NCBI GenBank assembly: GCA_946183925.1
Contig: CAMHDS010000001.1
Location: 62,001 to 126,000 of the forward strand
Source of the DNA: an uncultured Fibrobacter sp.
Lineage (GTDB): Bacteria; Fibrobacterota; Fibrobacteria; Fibrobacterales; Fibrobacteraceae
DNA: 64,000 nucleotides
Direction: 5' to 3'
In this document: in pieces, positions 16,401-25,600 of the stretch
Position numbering within the stretch: the first letter of the stretch is position 1
How the letters are laid out: each line of letters starts with the position of its first letter
Notes under the pieces: model-generated
What the model was told of the DNA's origin: nothing
Database searches by the model: none
The model's input: only the letters and a program-made list of their open reading frames with translations
Made by a program: the position numbers and the translations under genes

Positions 16401-16893
16401 CAATAAGATTCACGCCCACGATGGCAAGCCAACTGGCCGCAATGATACCGCTCAAGGAGAAAATCTGCAAGAAGGCGTTGGCATAGCTCAGGTTCCGAAC
16501 GCCGAACATCTCTTTCAGCACGGCGTACTTGGCCGCACTGTGCACCGCAAAACCCGTCGAAAGACCGATACAGAGCCAGAACGCCACACGGGGAACTCCG
16601 CAGGTCACCAGCACCGCCATAGCTATGACGAATGCCGTCATAAAGAGAGACGACCAGGCCAGCACCCTGTTCTTGGAAAACTTGTTGGAGAAAAGCCCCG
16701 CCGCCCATACGAACAACACGTAGGGGGCGATAAAAAAGATCTGCAGCATCAGGCTCTGCCAGTTCTGGCCGCCCTCCACCCCGGCAAAAGAGCCGGACAG
16801 AATCTTCTGGGCGTAAATGAACACACCCATCTGGACAAACGTTACCGCAAGGATAGAAAGAAAGAATCGGATCGCTCCGCTATATTTCCACAT
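13465..16893 (-). CDS. aas: LplT-Aas trifunctional fusion: lysophospholipid flippase, acyltransferase, acyl-ACP synthetase
   Basis: 1142 residues in three parts. About 1-410 is an MFS-like transporter with 12 predicted helices, equivalent to LplT. About 425-620 is a PlsC-type acyltransferase with GNHHSFIDW (HX4D) and the later FPTGEVSKS motif. About 640-1142 is an AMP-forming synthetase with VFSSGSEGTPKGVLLSHRN near 785, GYGCTETAP and a YRTGDKG block. In E. coli LplT and Aas are separate neighbours that import and re-acylate lysophosphatidylethanolamine; fusion makes one inner-membrane recycling machine. ATG at 16893. Nothing suggests truncation. Confidence 0.9.
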   Translation of the reverse strand: MWKYSGAIRFFLSILAVTFVQMGVFIYAQKILSGSFAGVEGGQNWQSLMLQIFFIAPYVLFVWAAGLFSNKFSKNRVLAWSSLFMTAFVIAMAVLVTCGVPRVAFWLCIGLSTGFAVHSAAKYAVLKEMFGVRNLSYANAFLQIFSLSGIIAASWLAIVGVNLIDLGSLAKYEAVGRIISKSVVIPWILVGVSVLGTVASFLIPKVKYADPNVSFTTARRRFSLGWRQRPLRATIIALSMFWAMAQVFTLLFQDVSGSETVDMIQNYLPFAIGGLMVGSIFAARNSKDFIETGFIPLGMIGASLCMLLIPFMVHPVALSVIYVLVGFFGGMFLVPVNALLQYNTRPNNSGWVIALANLIQAVILGIFLVLYSVMVHYTHIRPQLYFVGLGLISLCVFAWTITNLPQALLRSLLRLVFSRHKIRVLNVGNIPNAGPVLMVGNHHSFIDWAMLQMASPRPLCIASNKDHFERWYLRAILKRLGMIRIDNRHPEEAMEKIHEALLAGKAVVMFPTGEVSKSPHVEPFNLDYTKAVEGTDAVLLPFYIQGLWGSNYSYSGSDMYGASSDRSVTVAFGEPISAKTPPNEVRAIVRKISIEAWQYAVKFVRPIAASWIKTCKKYVKNGPAIYNTDGGHFSGYKLMGAVMAFRGLLKKKLGRQEQNIGIMLPPSPAGVIVNLVLWVMGKTNVNLNYTSSVDNVKYCCEKADVTTVISSRQFVEKLKGRGNDYSQVASDKVRILYAEDLMKEIPKVKIAALLVLCMIMPAWLIRFVFCKRTRIDDTAVIVFSSGSEGTPKGVLLSHRNLMGNIQQLACILNVSRGDVMLSELPLFHSFGLTVTTLLNLTEGCPIVAVADPTDVKTMARVCSRFRVTCMVATPTFLRAFTVSRYVHPLVFKYVRIIIAGAEALRPELATAFRLKFGKEIYEGYGCTETAPVASVNTENTLLNDYMTMQVNNKPGTVGPALPGTQFLIVDPETNEPLPTGEAGMILIGGCQVMQGYLKDEDRTKSVIVNINGIRYYRTGDKGYLDEDGFLTIVDRYSRFAKLGGEMVSLGAVEKKIQDTPVLEGCDYLVTTVPDSAKGEKIVLLYQGDKDPKQVLSELRASGFPPIMLPALAFPVEKVPKLGTGKADFTGAKKLAKELAGIK

Positions 16894-16930
16894 TTTGGAC
16901 CTTCGTAAAAATTTGAAGGTAAAGATAGTA

Positions 16931-16996
16931 ATTAGGGGCTAGGATTTAGGGGCTAGGATCTAGGGGTTAGGGGTTCGAGACTCGAGGTTCGGGGTC
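16931..16996. repeat. 7-bp periodic tract (GCTAGGA / TTAGGGG type)
   Basis: Heptads ATTAGGG, GCTAGGA, TTTAGGG, GCTAGGA, TCTAGGG, GTTAGGG, GTTCGAG, ACTCGAG, GTTCGGG between the LplT-Aas start and the aminopeptidase stop. Confidence 0.85.
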
Positions 16997-17016
16997 TTTT
17001 TCTTGGGGCAAGAAAC

Positions 17017-18384
17017 CTATCCCTGCATCAGCCGCTCAATCTCCGCGATTTCTTTCGGGATTTTCTTTGAAATGTTCAAAAAGCCCGTTTTTGTAATCAG
17101 CAGGTCATCCTCGATGCGGATACCGATCTTTTCGCGGTAGCGCCGCCCGTTGAACACCCCCTCGAATTCACCATACAGTCCCGGTTCACAAGAAATCAGC
17201 ATGCCCGGTTCCAGAACCGTGTCCAGGGAACGGGAACCGGGGTCCCCGTCGTGGATATGCTCGCCGATAAAGTGGCTTACCCCGTGGGGTCTCTTGTCGT
17301 AACACAGCTTGAACTTGCCCTTGTGGGCTTTTACCAATCGGGCATCCAGTTCATTCATGATATATTCCCAAGGAATCTGCCCAATATCTTTTAGACTCAC
17401 ACCAGGCTTCACAAACTTCTGATAAACTAACACCGAATCCAAAACAATCTGATACAGCAAGGCCTGCAGGGGATTAAACTTTCCGTTCAGGGGAATGGTC
17501 CTGGAAATGTCGCTATGGAGGGTCCCGTAACGCACGCCAAAATCCAAGAGAATCATCCGACCCGACTTCAACGGCTCGTCGTTTTTCACGTAGTGCAGAC
17601 AGCAGGCGTTTTCTCCGGAAGCTGCAATGGTCGGAAACGCCAGGTCTCCGTCACTTCGGCTTTGCATCTCGTAGTTCAGGTACAGGTACAGTTCCCGCTC
17701 GTTCTTGAAGGTTTTCACCTTCGGGAGCAGGTTGCGGAAAGCCTTCTCCGTAATGGACTGTGCCTTCTTGGCGTCGGCGATGCGCTCCGGCCCTAACGGA
17801 AGCCTCTCTGCAAAGTGTATCGGCGAGCAGGTCTTCACCTTCATCCCCTGCCGGCCAAGGACCTTCGCCACCTGGTCTTTCAGTCTGTCGTTATGGTCAC
17901 CCCTGACCTTTTCAAAATAATAGACGTAACCGAACCCCCTGGACCGGTATTTTTTCGCCATGGATTCCACAAAGGCTAAAAAATCTTGAGCATCACGGAC
18001 ATCGGCAATGCCCGTCACCCTAGAGACATCGTCATTTCCAGGTTCAACACCGAGACGTTTTCCGTTCCAGAATTCCCGAAACAGGTCCTTTTCAGGCACA
18101 AAGAGTACAGACTTTTTTGCCCTAGGGTCCAGCACCAGGTAGCACCCCGGCTGGTTCACCCCCGTAAGGAACAAAAAAGCCGGATCCTGAACAAAGCGGG
18201 TCCAAGTCTCCGTAAAAGACTCTTCGGCCCCCGGCTCCCTGGGCATCCCTCCAAAAATGCAGAAGGAATCCAGTTCCTTCATCATCTGGTCACGTCTTTT
18301 CTTGTACAGGGCGCAGGAATCGTAGTCGGGAGAGGAAATAAAGACCTGGGAATAAGATTTTCGCAAAATTTCAGCAATTTTCAT
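17017..18384 (-). CDS. pepP: Xaa-Pro aminopeptidase (aminopeptidase P, M24B)
   Basis: 455 residues. Removes N-terminal residues preceding proline. An N-terminal creatinase/prolidase domain (about 1-170) is followed by a pita-bread M24 domain. Metal and catalytic residues appear in order: LLDFGVRYGTLHSDISRTIP (two Asp), GVSHFIGEHIHDGD (His ligands), SCEPGLYGEFEGV (Glu) and IGIRIEDDLLIT (Glu). Length and order match bacterial PepP. It starts at ATG 18384 and is transcribed divergently from the small lipoprotein gene. Confidence 0.93.
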   Translation of the reverse strand: MKIAEILRKSYSQVFISSPDYDSCALYKKRRDQMMKELDSFCIFGGMPREPGAEESFTETWTRFVQDPAFLFLTGVNQPGCYLVLDPRAKKSVLFVPEKDLFREFWNGKRLGVEPGNDDVSRVTGIADVRDAQDFLAFVESMAKKYRSRGFGYVYYFEKVRGDHNDRLKDQVAKVLGRQGMKVKTCSPIHFAERLPLGPERIADAKKAQSITEKAFRNLLPKVKTFKNERELYLYLNYEMQSRSDGDLAFPTIAASGENACCLHYVKNDEPLKSGRMILLDFGVRYGTLHSDISRTIPLNGKFNPLQALLYQIVLDSVLVYQKFVKPGVSLKDIGQIPWEYIMNELDARLVKAHKGKFKLCYDKRPHGVSHFIGEHIHDGDPGSRSLDTVLEPGMLISCEPGLYGEFEGVFNGRRYREKIGIRIEDDLLITKTGFLNISKKIPKEIAEIERLMQG

Positions 18385-18464
18385 AAGGATTTCACTTTTT
18401 TACAACTTTTTTGCCGTAAATAATATACATTTTACGCAACACAGACTAGAATGGAGCCTGAATA

Positions 18465-18758
18465 ATGTCATTTTTGAAAAATTGGAAACTGATCCTTGCC
18501 GCTTTCACAGTAGCCCTCTTCACCGCTTGCGCCGGCTCTTCCGGTGGTAGCAGCGACGAAGGTGGCGCCGAAGGAGGCGCAGCCGGCGGTGCTGGTGGAA
18601 AGGCCGCTGTCCAGAAAGAAAAGATCGACGAAAACAAGCTAAAGAAGAACGAAGACGAAGCCATGGCCATGACCGAAGAAAACCATAAGCTCCGTAAGGA
18701 AATCTTCGACGCCAAGAACAAGTTGGGCATTCCGGTGGAACGTCCCGACGCCGAGTAG
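18465..18758 (+). CDS. Small lipoprotein, Gly/Ala/Ser-rich then charged helix
   Basis: 97 residues. Signal peptide with lipobox FTACAGSSGG; then a Gly/Ser/Ala-rich stretch (about 21-47) and a highly charged Lys/Glu helix (about 48-97) with some heptad character. No family recognised. ATG 18465 has a GGAG eight bases upstream; AATATACATTTTAC at 18422-18435 is a plausible -10 region. The stop is 5 bp from the TTG start of phoH, so the three genes to pgpH may be one transcript. Confidence 0.6.
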   Translation: MSFLKNWKLILAAFTVALFTACAGSSGGSSDEGGAEGGAAGGAGGKAAVQKEKIDENKLKKNEDEAMAMTEENHKLRKEIFDAKNKLGIPVERPDAE

Positions 18759-18763
18759 GTCAT

Positions 18764-19705
18764 TTGGAACATTACTCCATCTCTGATAACCTGAAACGGA
18801 TGGTTTCAGGAGAGAACGAAACGGTTTTCCGCTTATTGGAAGGCCGTTTTTGTGTTGAGATACAGACCAGACTCCCGGGCCTCAACTTGAAGCCCAAGGA
18901 CGGTGCAGACCTACAAGGCCTGCTGACGGTCCTGGACCAGCTGAAAATCGCCGCAAAACACGGGGAATCCTTTACCGCCAAGCAGGTGGAGCGCCTTCTC
19001 GGGAAATCGTCGTCTGCCGTACAGGAATTCGACCTTGGCGCAGCCCCCATCATCCGGAACCGGTTCGGCATATCCATTGGCCCCAAGACGCCCTCCCAGG
19101 CAGAACTAGTAAAGGCTGTCGAAAAGAACGATGTCATCTTTGCCAAGGGCCCCGCCGGTACAGGCAAGACGTTTCTTGCGGTAGCTCTGGCCGTCGCAAG
19201 CCTCGAACGCAACGAGGCCGAACGGATATGCTTGGTCCGGCCTGCCGTAGAGGCGGGAGAATCCCTCGGGTTCCTACCCGGCGACCTGAAAGAAAAAATC
19301 GCGCCCTACCTGCGCCCTATCCACGACAGCCTCTCCGAGCTGCTGCCTCCAGAAAAGCTCCGTCGCTACGAAGAAACTGGAGCCATTGAAGTGGCACCGC
19401 TAGCCTACATGCGCGGACGCACCCTCAAGCGGGCCTTCATCATTCTGGACGAAGCCCAGAACACCACGGTGCCCCAGATGAAGATGTTCCTCACCAGGCT
19501 CGGGCCCCACAGCAAGGCCATCATTACCGGGGACACCTCCCAGGTGGACCTGGCCCAGGGTCAAAAATCTGGACTGGAACACGCCATGACCATCTTGAAC
19601 GGAATCAGGGGCATCGCCCAAGTCAAATTTACCGCCACCGATGTTTTACGGCATCCCCTGGTGAAAGACATCTTGTCCGCCTACGAACAAAAGGACTCCA
19701 AATGA
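18764..19705 (+). CDS. phoH: PhoH-family ATPase
   Basis: 313 residues starting at TTG 18764; the first in-frame ATG is about 12 codons further. An N-terminal KH-like region is followed by the P-loop [19 protein letters not shown] and a Walker [12 protein letters not shown], then [21 protein letters not shown], all diagnostic for PhoH/YbeZ. These cytoplasmic ATPases are linked to RNA metabolism and usually partner with the YbeY endoribonuclease. Here phoH overlaps pgpH by 4 bp, an order also seen in other phyla, but ybeY does not follow within the window. Confidence 0.92.
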   Translation: MEHYSISDNLKRMVSGENETVFRLLEGRFCVEIQTRLPGLNLKPKDGADLQGLLTVLDQLKIAAKHGESFTAKQVERLLGKSSSAVQEFDLGAAPIIRNRFGISIGPKTPSQAELVKAVEKNDVIFAKGPAGTGKTFLAVALAVASLERNEAERICLVRPAVEAGESLGFLPGDLKEKIAPYLRPIHDSLSELLPPEKLRRYEETGAIEVAPLAYMRGRTLKRAFIILDEAQNTTVPQMKMFLTRLGPHSKAIITGDTSQVDLAQGQKSGLEHAMTILNGIRGIAQVKFTATDVLRHPLVKDILSAYEQKDSK

Positions 19706-21993
19706 AAAAGAAGAAGAAAAAACTCCATCTTTTCCTTGGCTGCGTGCTGGTCGCGGCCATCGCCATATTCCTGTTCCCCGACAAGAACATTGCCATGCAG
19801 GCGGACCACCCCCACCTGGGCCAGCTCAGTACCCGCACCATCATCTCCCCCATCAATTTCGACATTCCCAAGTCCAAGCAAGAAATTGAGGCCGAGCGCC
19901 AGCGGGCCGAAGAAAAGGTCAACGCCATTTTCGAGTACAACTCCGACGAAACCAACCGCATCAGCGAGGACTTGAAACAGTACCTGCACAAGCTCGCCCA
20001 ATACGGCAGTTTACAAGCACAAATTAATGCTCCCGGAAGCACAAATCCTGAAGCCGCCGACACCTTGCAAATGAAGGTGCAGCAGGCATCCCGTATTTAC
20101 GAAGTTTTGAAGCAAAGGCTTTCGATTACGGCAATCAAGCCCCTGAGTCAAAACGCAAAGGCCCGCGACTCTATCCTTTCTGTGTTCAACCAGATGCTCA
20201 AGCGTGGTATTTCCAACACCCTGCTTGCAAAAACAGAAACAGAACTAAAACTGTTCATGGAATCCTACAATGTCCAGGATATCAAGCACCTTATCTACAA
20301 CAAGACCACGGTGGCCATGATTCGCGACAGCGAAGAAATGACGCTGGAAACAAGCGCCATACAACCCTTACAGCGCCGTATCGATGAATCCTTTGCGCAA
20401 TTGCAGCAGGCATTTCCCAGTGATCAAGGTCTGCAGAGTGCCTTCTACGAAGTCCTCTACGTATTCTCACTGCCTAATGTATTCTACCTAGAAAAAGAAA
20501 CCGCTGCTCGTAAGGCTTCTGCCCGAGACAAAGTGACTCTCATCAAGGGCATGGTTCCCCGCGGTATGGAAATCGTGAAACAGGGTGACCCCATTACCAG
20601 AGAAATCCTGGAAAAAATGGAAGCCCTACAGCAAGCCCAGCAGAAAGAGGAAAACCAGAGAACCCTGACGGCTCCCTTCGGCCAGTCCATCATTCTCGCC
20701 CTCATTATCATCGCCTTCTTCTTCTATTTCTTCTACAACGAGACGGTGCGCAAGTTCAAAAGCCCAAGACAACTCTGGAGCCTTGTTCTCCTGGCTGTTA
20801 TCCAACTGGTGAGTTTCTGGGCAGTGCACTACCTGTCCAATTCCCTGAACAGGCCCGAAGCCATGGTACTTCCCGAAGGGGTTGACTTCATGTGGCTTTA
20901 CCCCTTTGCCTTTACCCCCGTCATCGCCACGGTTCTTTTCAACTACCGGCTGGGGCTCGCTTTCTCGGTGTTGTCTTCCTTGATATTCGGCATTCTCAAC
21001 GGCTATGACCTGGCGGCCACCATTGCCGTATTTGCGGTCTTGATTATTTCACTCGTTCCGTTAGTGAAAATCCGTTACCGTGTGCAGTTTATCTACGCCA
21101 TTTTCGTGGGCATCCTTTCTATGGCAGCGTCCATCAGTATCATGTTCCTGCTACGTAACCGCATGAGTTTCGAAGCCTTCTACCAGACCCTTATTGCGGC
21201 AAGCGCGAACTTTGCCGTATGCATCGCTATCGCCTCTGCGTTCTTTGTGCACTTGATGGAACGCATCTTCGGCATCACCACGGTGCTCACCCTCATGGAG
21301 ATGTCCGACTTCAACCGTCCGGCCCTAAAGCGTATTTCCGAGCTTGCCCCCGGCACCTTCCACCACAGCATCCAGGTGTCGAACCTGGCCGAAAAGGTGG
21401 CCGAAAGTATCGAAGCCAATTCCCTGCTGGTCCGCGTCATGGCGCTGTACCACGACATCGGCAAGACCATGCGTCCGGAATTTTTCACCGAAAACCAGAA
21501 ACAGGGAATCAACCCTCATAACTCCCTGGATCCATCCCAGTCGGTCAAGATTATCATCGGGCACGTGACCCAGGGCTATGCCCTTGCCCAGGAATACAAG
21601 ATTCCCGAACTGGTGGCTGCAGGTATCTCCGAACACCACGGCACCACCACCATCCAGTATTTCTACCACAAGGCTCTTGAAGCCGCCAAGGAAGACCCCA
21701 CAAAGGTCGTAAAACAGGAAGATTTCCAGTACAAGGGACCCAAGCCCCAGAGCAAGGAAACGGCAATCCTCATGCTGGCCGACATCATCGAGGCTACCAG
21801 CCGTTCCATGTCCAACATGGATTCCGAAGCCCTGCAAGAAATGATCCACAATACCATCCAGGGCCGTTTCAACGAGGGGCAGTTCAGCGAATGCAACCTG
21901 TCGGTCCGTGAGCTGTTCAAGCTGGAACAGGCGTTCCTCCGCAGCCTGGACGGCACCTACCACACCCGGGTGAAATACCCCGGACAGAAGTAG
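19702..21993 (+). CDS. pgpH: HD-domain phosphodiesterase with 7TM region (PgpH/YqfF family)
   Basis: 763 residues. One N-terminal helix (about 10-27), a large extracytoplasmic 7TMR-HDED domain (about 30-310), seven TM helices (about 325-520), then an HD domain with [15 protein letters not shown] and [12 protein letters not shown] (HD pair near 583), EHHGTT and [12 protein letters not shown]. In Listeria PgpH degrades cyclic di-AMP, so c-di-AMP turnover is the likely role, with the outer domain sensing a signal. No diadenylate cyclase is visible here. It overlaps phoH by ATGA, indicating translational coupling. Confidence 0.9.
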   Translation: MKKKKKKLHLFLGCVLVAAIAIFLFPDKNIAMQADHPHLGQLSTRTIISPINFDIPKSKQEIEAERQRAEEKVNAIFEYNSDETNRISEDLKQYLHKLAQYGSLQAQINAPGSTNPEAADTLQMKVQQASRIYEVLKQRLSITAIKPLSQNAKARDSILSVFNQMLKRGISNTLLAKTETELKLFMESYNVQDIKHLIYNKTTVAMIRDSEEMTLETSAIQPLQRRIDESFAQLQQAFPSDQGLQSAFYEVLYVFSLPNVFYLEKETAARKASARDKVTLIKGMVPRGMEIVKQGDPITREILEKMEALQQAQQKEENQRTLTAPFGQSIILALIIIAFFFYFFYNETVRKFKSPRQLWSLVLLAVIQLVSFWAVHYLSNSLNRPEAMVLPEGVDFMWLYPFAFTPVIATVLFNYRLGLAFSVLSSLIFGILNGYDLAATIAVFAVLIISLVPLVKIRYRVQFIYAIFVGILSMAASISIMFLLRNRMSFEAFYQTLIAASANFAVCIAIASAFFVHLMERIFGITTVLTLMEMSDFNRPALKRISELAPGTFHHSIQVSNLAEKVAESIEANSLLVRVMALYHDIGKTMRPEFFTENQKQGINPHNSLDPSQSVKIIIGHVTQGYALAQEYKIPELVAAGISEHHGTTTIQYFYHKALEAAKEDPTKVVKQEDFQYKGPKPQSKETAILMLADIIEATSRSMSNMDSEALQEMIHNTIQGRFNEGQFSECNLSVRELFKLEQAFLRSLDGTYHTRVKYPGQK

Positions 21994-22002
21994 GAATCTC
22001 CC

Positions 22003-22032
22003 TTGACATTCGGCTTTTTTATGCTATATTTG
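22003..22032 (+). promoter_or_regulatory. Promoter for the small membrane protein and tRNA pair
   Basis: TTGACA at 22003-22008, a 16-bp spacer and TATATTTG at 22025-22032. It could drive the small ORF together with tRNA-Val and tRNA-Asp, since no other promoter or terminator separates them. Confidence 0.75.
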
Positions 22033-22057
22033 CGCAGTCACTTTAAGGTTGTGTAAG

Positions 22058-22249
22058 ATGATGAACAAGAAAAATTTCATTTTGATTGCTATCGGAATCT
22101 TGCTCCTGGTAATCGGCTTCTTCTGCCTCCAGCAGGGTCCTGCCGACAATCCGGTCAGCCTTACGGTCGCACCTCTTATCCTGGTCCTTGCCTACGTGGT
22201 GGTCATTCCTCTCGGAATCCTCTTCGGCGGTAAAAAGCAGGACAAGTAA
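22058..22249 (+). CDS. Small two-TM membrane protein (DUF3098-like)
   Basis: 63 residues from ATG 22058 (a TTG at 22049 is in frame but less likely). Two hydrophobic helices (about 6-22 and 32-55) are joined by QQGPADNPVSLTV and end in a basic GGKKQDK tail. The pattern GFFCLQQGP...APLILVLAYVVVIPLGI resembles small FCB-group proteins of the DUF3098 type. Function unknown. It lies 7 bp upstream of tRNA-Val, so its mRNA probably also carries the tRNAs. Confidence 0.6.
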   Translation: MMNKKNFILIAIGILLLVIGFFCLQQGPADNPVSLTVAPLILVLAYVVVIPLGILFGGKKQDK

Positions 22250-22256
22250 CCCTTTC

Positions 22257-22331
22257 GGGCGATTAGCTCAGTTGGTTCAGAGCGTCTGCCTTACAAGCAG
22301 AATGTCAGCGGTTCGAATCCGTTATCGCCCA
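22257..22331 (+). tRNA. tRNA-Val (anticodon UAC)
   Basis: Acceptor GGGCGAT pairs with ATCGCCC; D-arm TAGCTCAGTTGGTTCAGAGC; anticodon stem CTGCC/AGCAG (one mismatch-free closure) around loop CTTACAA with anticodon TAC; T-loop GGTTCGAATCC. CCA is not encoded. Confidence 0.93.
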
Positions 22332-22354
22332 CTACCGAAAATCGGAAACGATTT

Positions 22355-22430
22355 GGGGTGGTAGCTCAATTTTGGTTAGAGCACCGGCCTGTCACGCCGG
22401 AGGTTGCGAGTTCAAGCCTCGTCTATCCCG
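22355..22430 (+). tRNA. tRNA-Asp (anticodon GUC)
   Basis: Acceptor GGGGTGG pairs with CTATCCC using two G-T pairs; anticodon stem CCGGC/GCCGG around loop CTGTCAC, anticodon GTC; T-arm GCGAG TTCAAGC CTCGT; discriminator G as expected for tRNA-Asp. CCA is not encoded. It lies 23 bp after tRNA-Val. Confidence 0.93.
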
Positions 22431-22436
22431 CGAAAG

Positions 22437-22468
22437 CAAAGCCCTCTCTTGCGAGAGGGCTTTTTTTT
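22437..22468 (+). terminator. Rho-independent terminator after tRNA-Asp
   Basis: AAAGCCCTCTC - TTGC - GAGAGGGCTTT followed by a run of T. Confidence 0.9.
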
Positions 22469-22470
22469 AA

Positions 22471-22564
22471 CGACCGCTCGGGCTAAATTTGGGAAAAACT
22501 TCTCTGGTTAGCCCTCGCTCTCGCAACCGCCCCTAGTTAATACTAGGGGCTTTGTTGCTCACCG
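22471..22564 (+). repeat. Structured intergenic element, copy A (about 94 nt)
   Basis: Begins AACGACCGCTCG and ends GTTGCTCACCG. It can form GGGCTAA/TTAGCCC enclosing about 25 nt, then a nested structure GCAAC...GTTGC around GCCCCTAG-TTAATA-CTAGGGGC. A second copy at 34858-34950 shares the order, the TTAATA loop and the flanks, but has different, still complementary stem bases. It lies after the tRNA terminator, in a gap before a minus-strand gene. Whether it is an RNA or a DNA repeat is unknown. Confidence 0.65.
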
Positions 22565-22608
22565 AAAGAGAGGGCTTTTACTTTTTATACCCAGCAGGAG
22601 AAACGAAA

Positions 22609-22632
22609 AACCCCGGCAGTGCCGGGGCTTTT
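22609..22632 (-). terminator. Terminator for the GH51 gene
   Basis: On the minus strand AAGCCCCGGC - ACT - GCCGGGGTTTTTC, 47 bp after the GH51 stop. Confidence 0.85.
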
Positions 22633-22643
22633 CCTTGCTAGGA

Positions 22644-22669
22644 GATCCCCGACCGAGCCGGGGATGACA
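22644..22669 (-). repeat. Dispersed palindrome (GTCAT family)
   Basis: Minus strand: GTCATCCCCGG - CTCGG - TCGGGGATC. Same family as at 5698, 12402 and 30938; here it sits between a gene end and its terminator. Confidence 0.75.
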
Positions 22670-22678
22670 GTCCATCAA

Positions 22679-25600
22679 TTACTCGATGGTAATGAGGGTA
22701 ATGGTGCGCTTGCCGACCTTGATCGGCTTGCTCACATCGACACCCTTCTTGGCCTTCTTGGACGGGTCATTGGCCCAGCCTTCCTTGAGCTTTTCGGAGC
22801 TGCGGTCCAGAGTCTGGACGGTAGCCTTGCCGGAGAAGCCAGGGATGGAGAGCTTCAGTTCGTAGTCGCTGTAGGGGTTCTTGTTGATCACCAACAGGGA
22901 CTTCTTCTTGCCGTTCTCGGTGTAGTAGGTCGTGATGAGGGATTCCTTGTCACCGGAGATTTCGGTCTTGAGGAGCTTGCCGCGGAGAGCGTCAGAAGCC
23001 ATCTGGAATGCCCAGTAGCTCGGACGCGGGCAGTTCATGCATTCTTCTGCAGAACGGGTCAGGTAACCGTAGTCACCGCCTTCCGGAGTGATGTCGTTGT
23101 GGATATCCCAGTACTGTGCGTTGTCCACGTTTTCGGTGGCAAGCATAGCCAGGTAGTCAGCAACGAACAGGCCGTTTTCAAGAGAAATGGTCTGCGGGCC
23201 CGGGTTGAAGTCCACGGAGTTCCATTCCGTGAGCCACAGTTCGAACTTCTTTTCCTTATTGAAGTGCTTGGTCCACTTGTCCACCAGCTTGTGCAGGCGG
23301 CTGTAGATAGGCACCAGATCCTGCGGAGCAGAGAGCATGGCGAAGTCATTTTCTTCACCGTAGTGCTGCGGGTAGTGGTGAACAATGATACCGTCGGCAA
23401 TATCGCCGGTTTCACGAAGCACGTTGTCGTTCCATTCGCCATCCAGCACGCCGAGCACGGCCACCTTGATGGTGGGGTCAACCTTCTTCATGGCTTCGAT
23501 GAACTTGCGAGCGCGTTTACCATAGATGGTACCGCCATCCTTACCATACTTTTCGTAGTAGGGGTGCCAGTTACCATAGACTTCGTTACCGATTTCCCAG
23601 TACTTGATGCCGGCCTTCTTGTCGACGTTGGTGTGCTTCACCCAGGCAGCGGCTTCCTGTTCAGTACCGGAACCGAAGTTCACAGTGAACATGGCGTTAG
23701 AACCAGTCTTCTTCAACCAGGCGAGGAATTCGTCGGTATCCACCATCCAGTCGTGGTTGTCGAGGATTTCTTTCCAGTGGTCGTCATCGGCACGGAGACC
23801 GCCCGGGTAACGGATGATGCCGTGGTTGATGCGCTTGGCGTATTCAGCCGTCTGCACCTTGAACTTGGGGTTGTCCAGCATGTCGCCATCCCAGAGGGCG
23901 GCGTTGATACCGAAGAGGCCGCCCGAGATGTTCGGGTTGATCACGTCGCCGGTACCCTTGACTTCAACCTTCACGAGAGCCGGACGGTCGGCAGCCTTCA
24001 CTTCCTTCTGGTTGGTGAGCTTGATGTTGTCCACTTCGAAGCTACCATTGGAACCTTCTCCACCCGGTTTGAAGTCGAGAGAGACAACGCCCTTCAGGTC
24101 GAACACGCCATTTTCCTTGGCGGTAGGCGGCTGATAGTAGGGGAACTTGCTGAACGCACGGAACGGTACAATCACAGTGGTGCGGCCACGAGGCACACCG
24201 GTGTTGGCAACGAAGAGTTCATTGCCGGCATCACCGATCTGAACGGTAATGGACTGCCATGCACGTTCGGAGTAAACGTCGAACATAATGCCCCAGTGCT
24301 TGGTCCAGTCGCGATCGGCGGCAGAACGCTTGCTCTTGACCATGTCGAACACGATATCGACCCAGTCGGACATTTCGAAATGCTTCACGTTGAGGGAATT
24401 GCCGTCAAGCTTGGAGCTCTTGAAAGGCACTTCCACTTCGACCTTGGACTTCGGGCCCTTGGAGGGTTCCCACACATCACCCTTAAACTTGTCTTCGAAG
24501 TCGGTGATGATCAGGTCCTTCTCCTTGGAGTTCCAGTTATCCCACTTGATATCCGGGTCAACCCAGTCGATATTCTCGGTGAAGGTAATCTGATCGACAA
24601 AGATGGTCACAGGAGCGGGCTTGCCCGGTTCGCCCTGGTTTTCGCCCTTGCCTACAGAGAAGCGGATTTCCTGGATCTTGTTCCACTGGATATCCTTGGC
24701 AACTTCGGCCTGCTTGTTGGCGTCCCAAGCCTTGCCCTTGTCGCCAAACTTCTTCAGAGGAATCTTCACCAACTTCCAATCGGTGCCCACCTTGGCGCCT
24801 TCGATCCAGTCGTTCAGGCTGATCTTGGTCTGGCTCTTGATGTCGTTACCCTGGTTGTCCAGAAGACCCACGTAGACCTTTTCGCCACCGAGCTTACCCT
24901 TGATCCAGAAGTAGAGACCACCCTTATTGCGAACCTTGGAAAGGTCAGCATACTTGCCTTCGCCCATGGAGTAGGTCACACCGGACCAGTCGTTGTTGTC
25001 GATGTACAGGGCAAGCACATTGGGGTTGCCTGCCGTCTTGGACTTGGCTTCGCGCTGAGCCGAAAGACCACCGTAGCTGTAGCTGAAGCCCTTCAGGTTG
25101 TTATCGTAGAAGGTGACCAGAGTCTTGGCCTTGCCATCCAACTTTTCCGGGTTCTTCGGACCGTCAATGACGTCTTCGTTTTCATCCCAGTAAACAATCT
25201 TGGCCTTGGGTTTTGCCTTCTTGTTACCCTTCACGATTTCGATGTTATCTACCCAGACTTCGAAATCCTTGGCTCCGCTCTTGTCGATGGAGAATCGGAT
25301 TTCAGCAATCTTGTCCCAATCGATACGGGCAGGGAATTCAGACTTGCGGGTGTTATCCCAGTAGAGACCGCGGTCCGGGAAATCCACCAGAGGAATGGAA
25401 ACCTTTTTCCAGTCCGTAGTGATAGCACCGCCCTCGATGTACTTATTCATCGGGAGAACAACCTGAGTCTTCTTACCATCGGAAACTTCTTCGTCCAGAA
25501 GACCAACCTTCACGGATTCGCCGCCCTTCTTACCCTTGATCATGAATTCCAGCTTGGAATCCAGCATGTACTTGTTCAAATCAAAGGTTTCGTTGTATAG

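Noticed and set aside
11403-16996. Heptad tracts as CRISPR arrays
   Set aside because: Units are 7 bp with no spacers and no cas genes nearby.
22471-22564. Structured element as an integron attC site
   Set aside because: It lacks GTTRRRY/RYYYAAC core sites in the expected places and no integrase is present; copy B does not fit either.
22619-25600. Very long open frames on the plus strand across the GH51 gene
   Set aside because: The minus strand has a signal peptide, domain motifs and a terminator; the plus reading has no recognisable motif and is a consequence of the strongly biased codon use.
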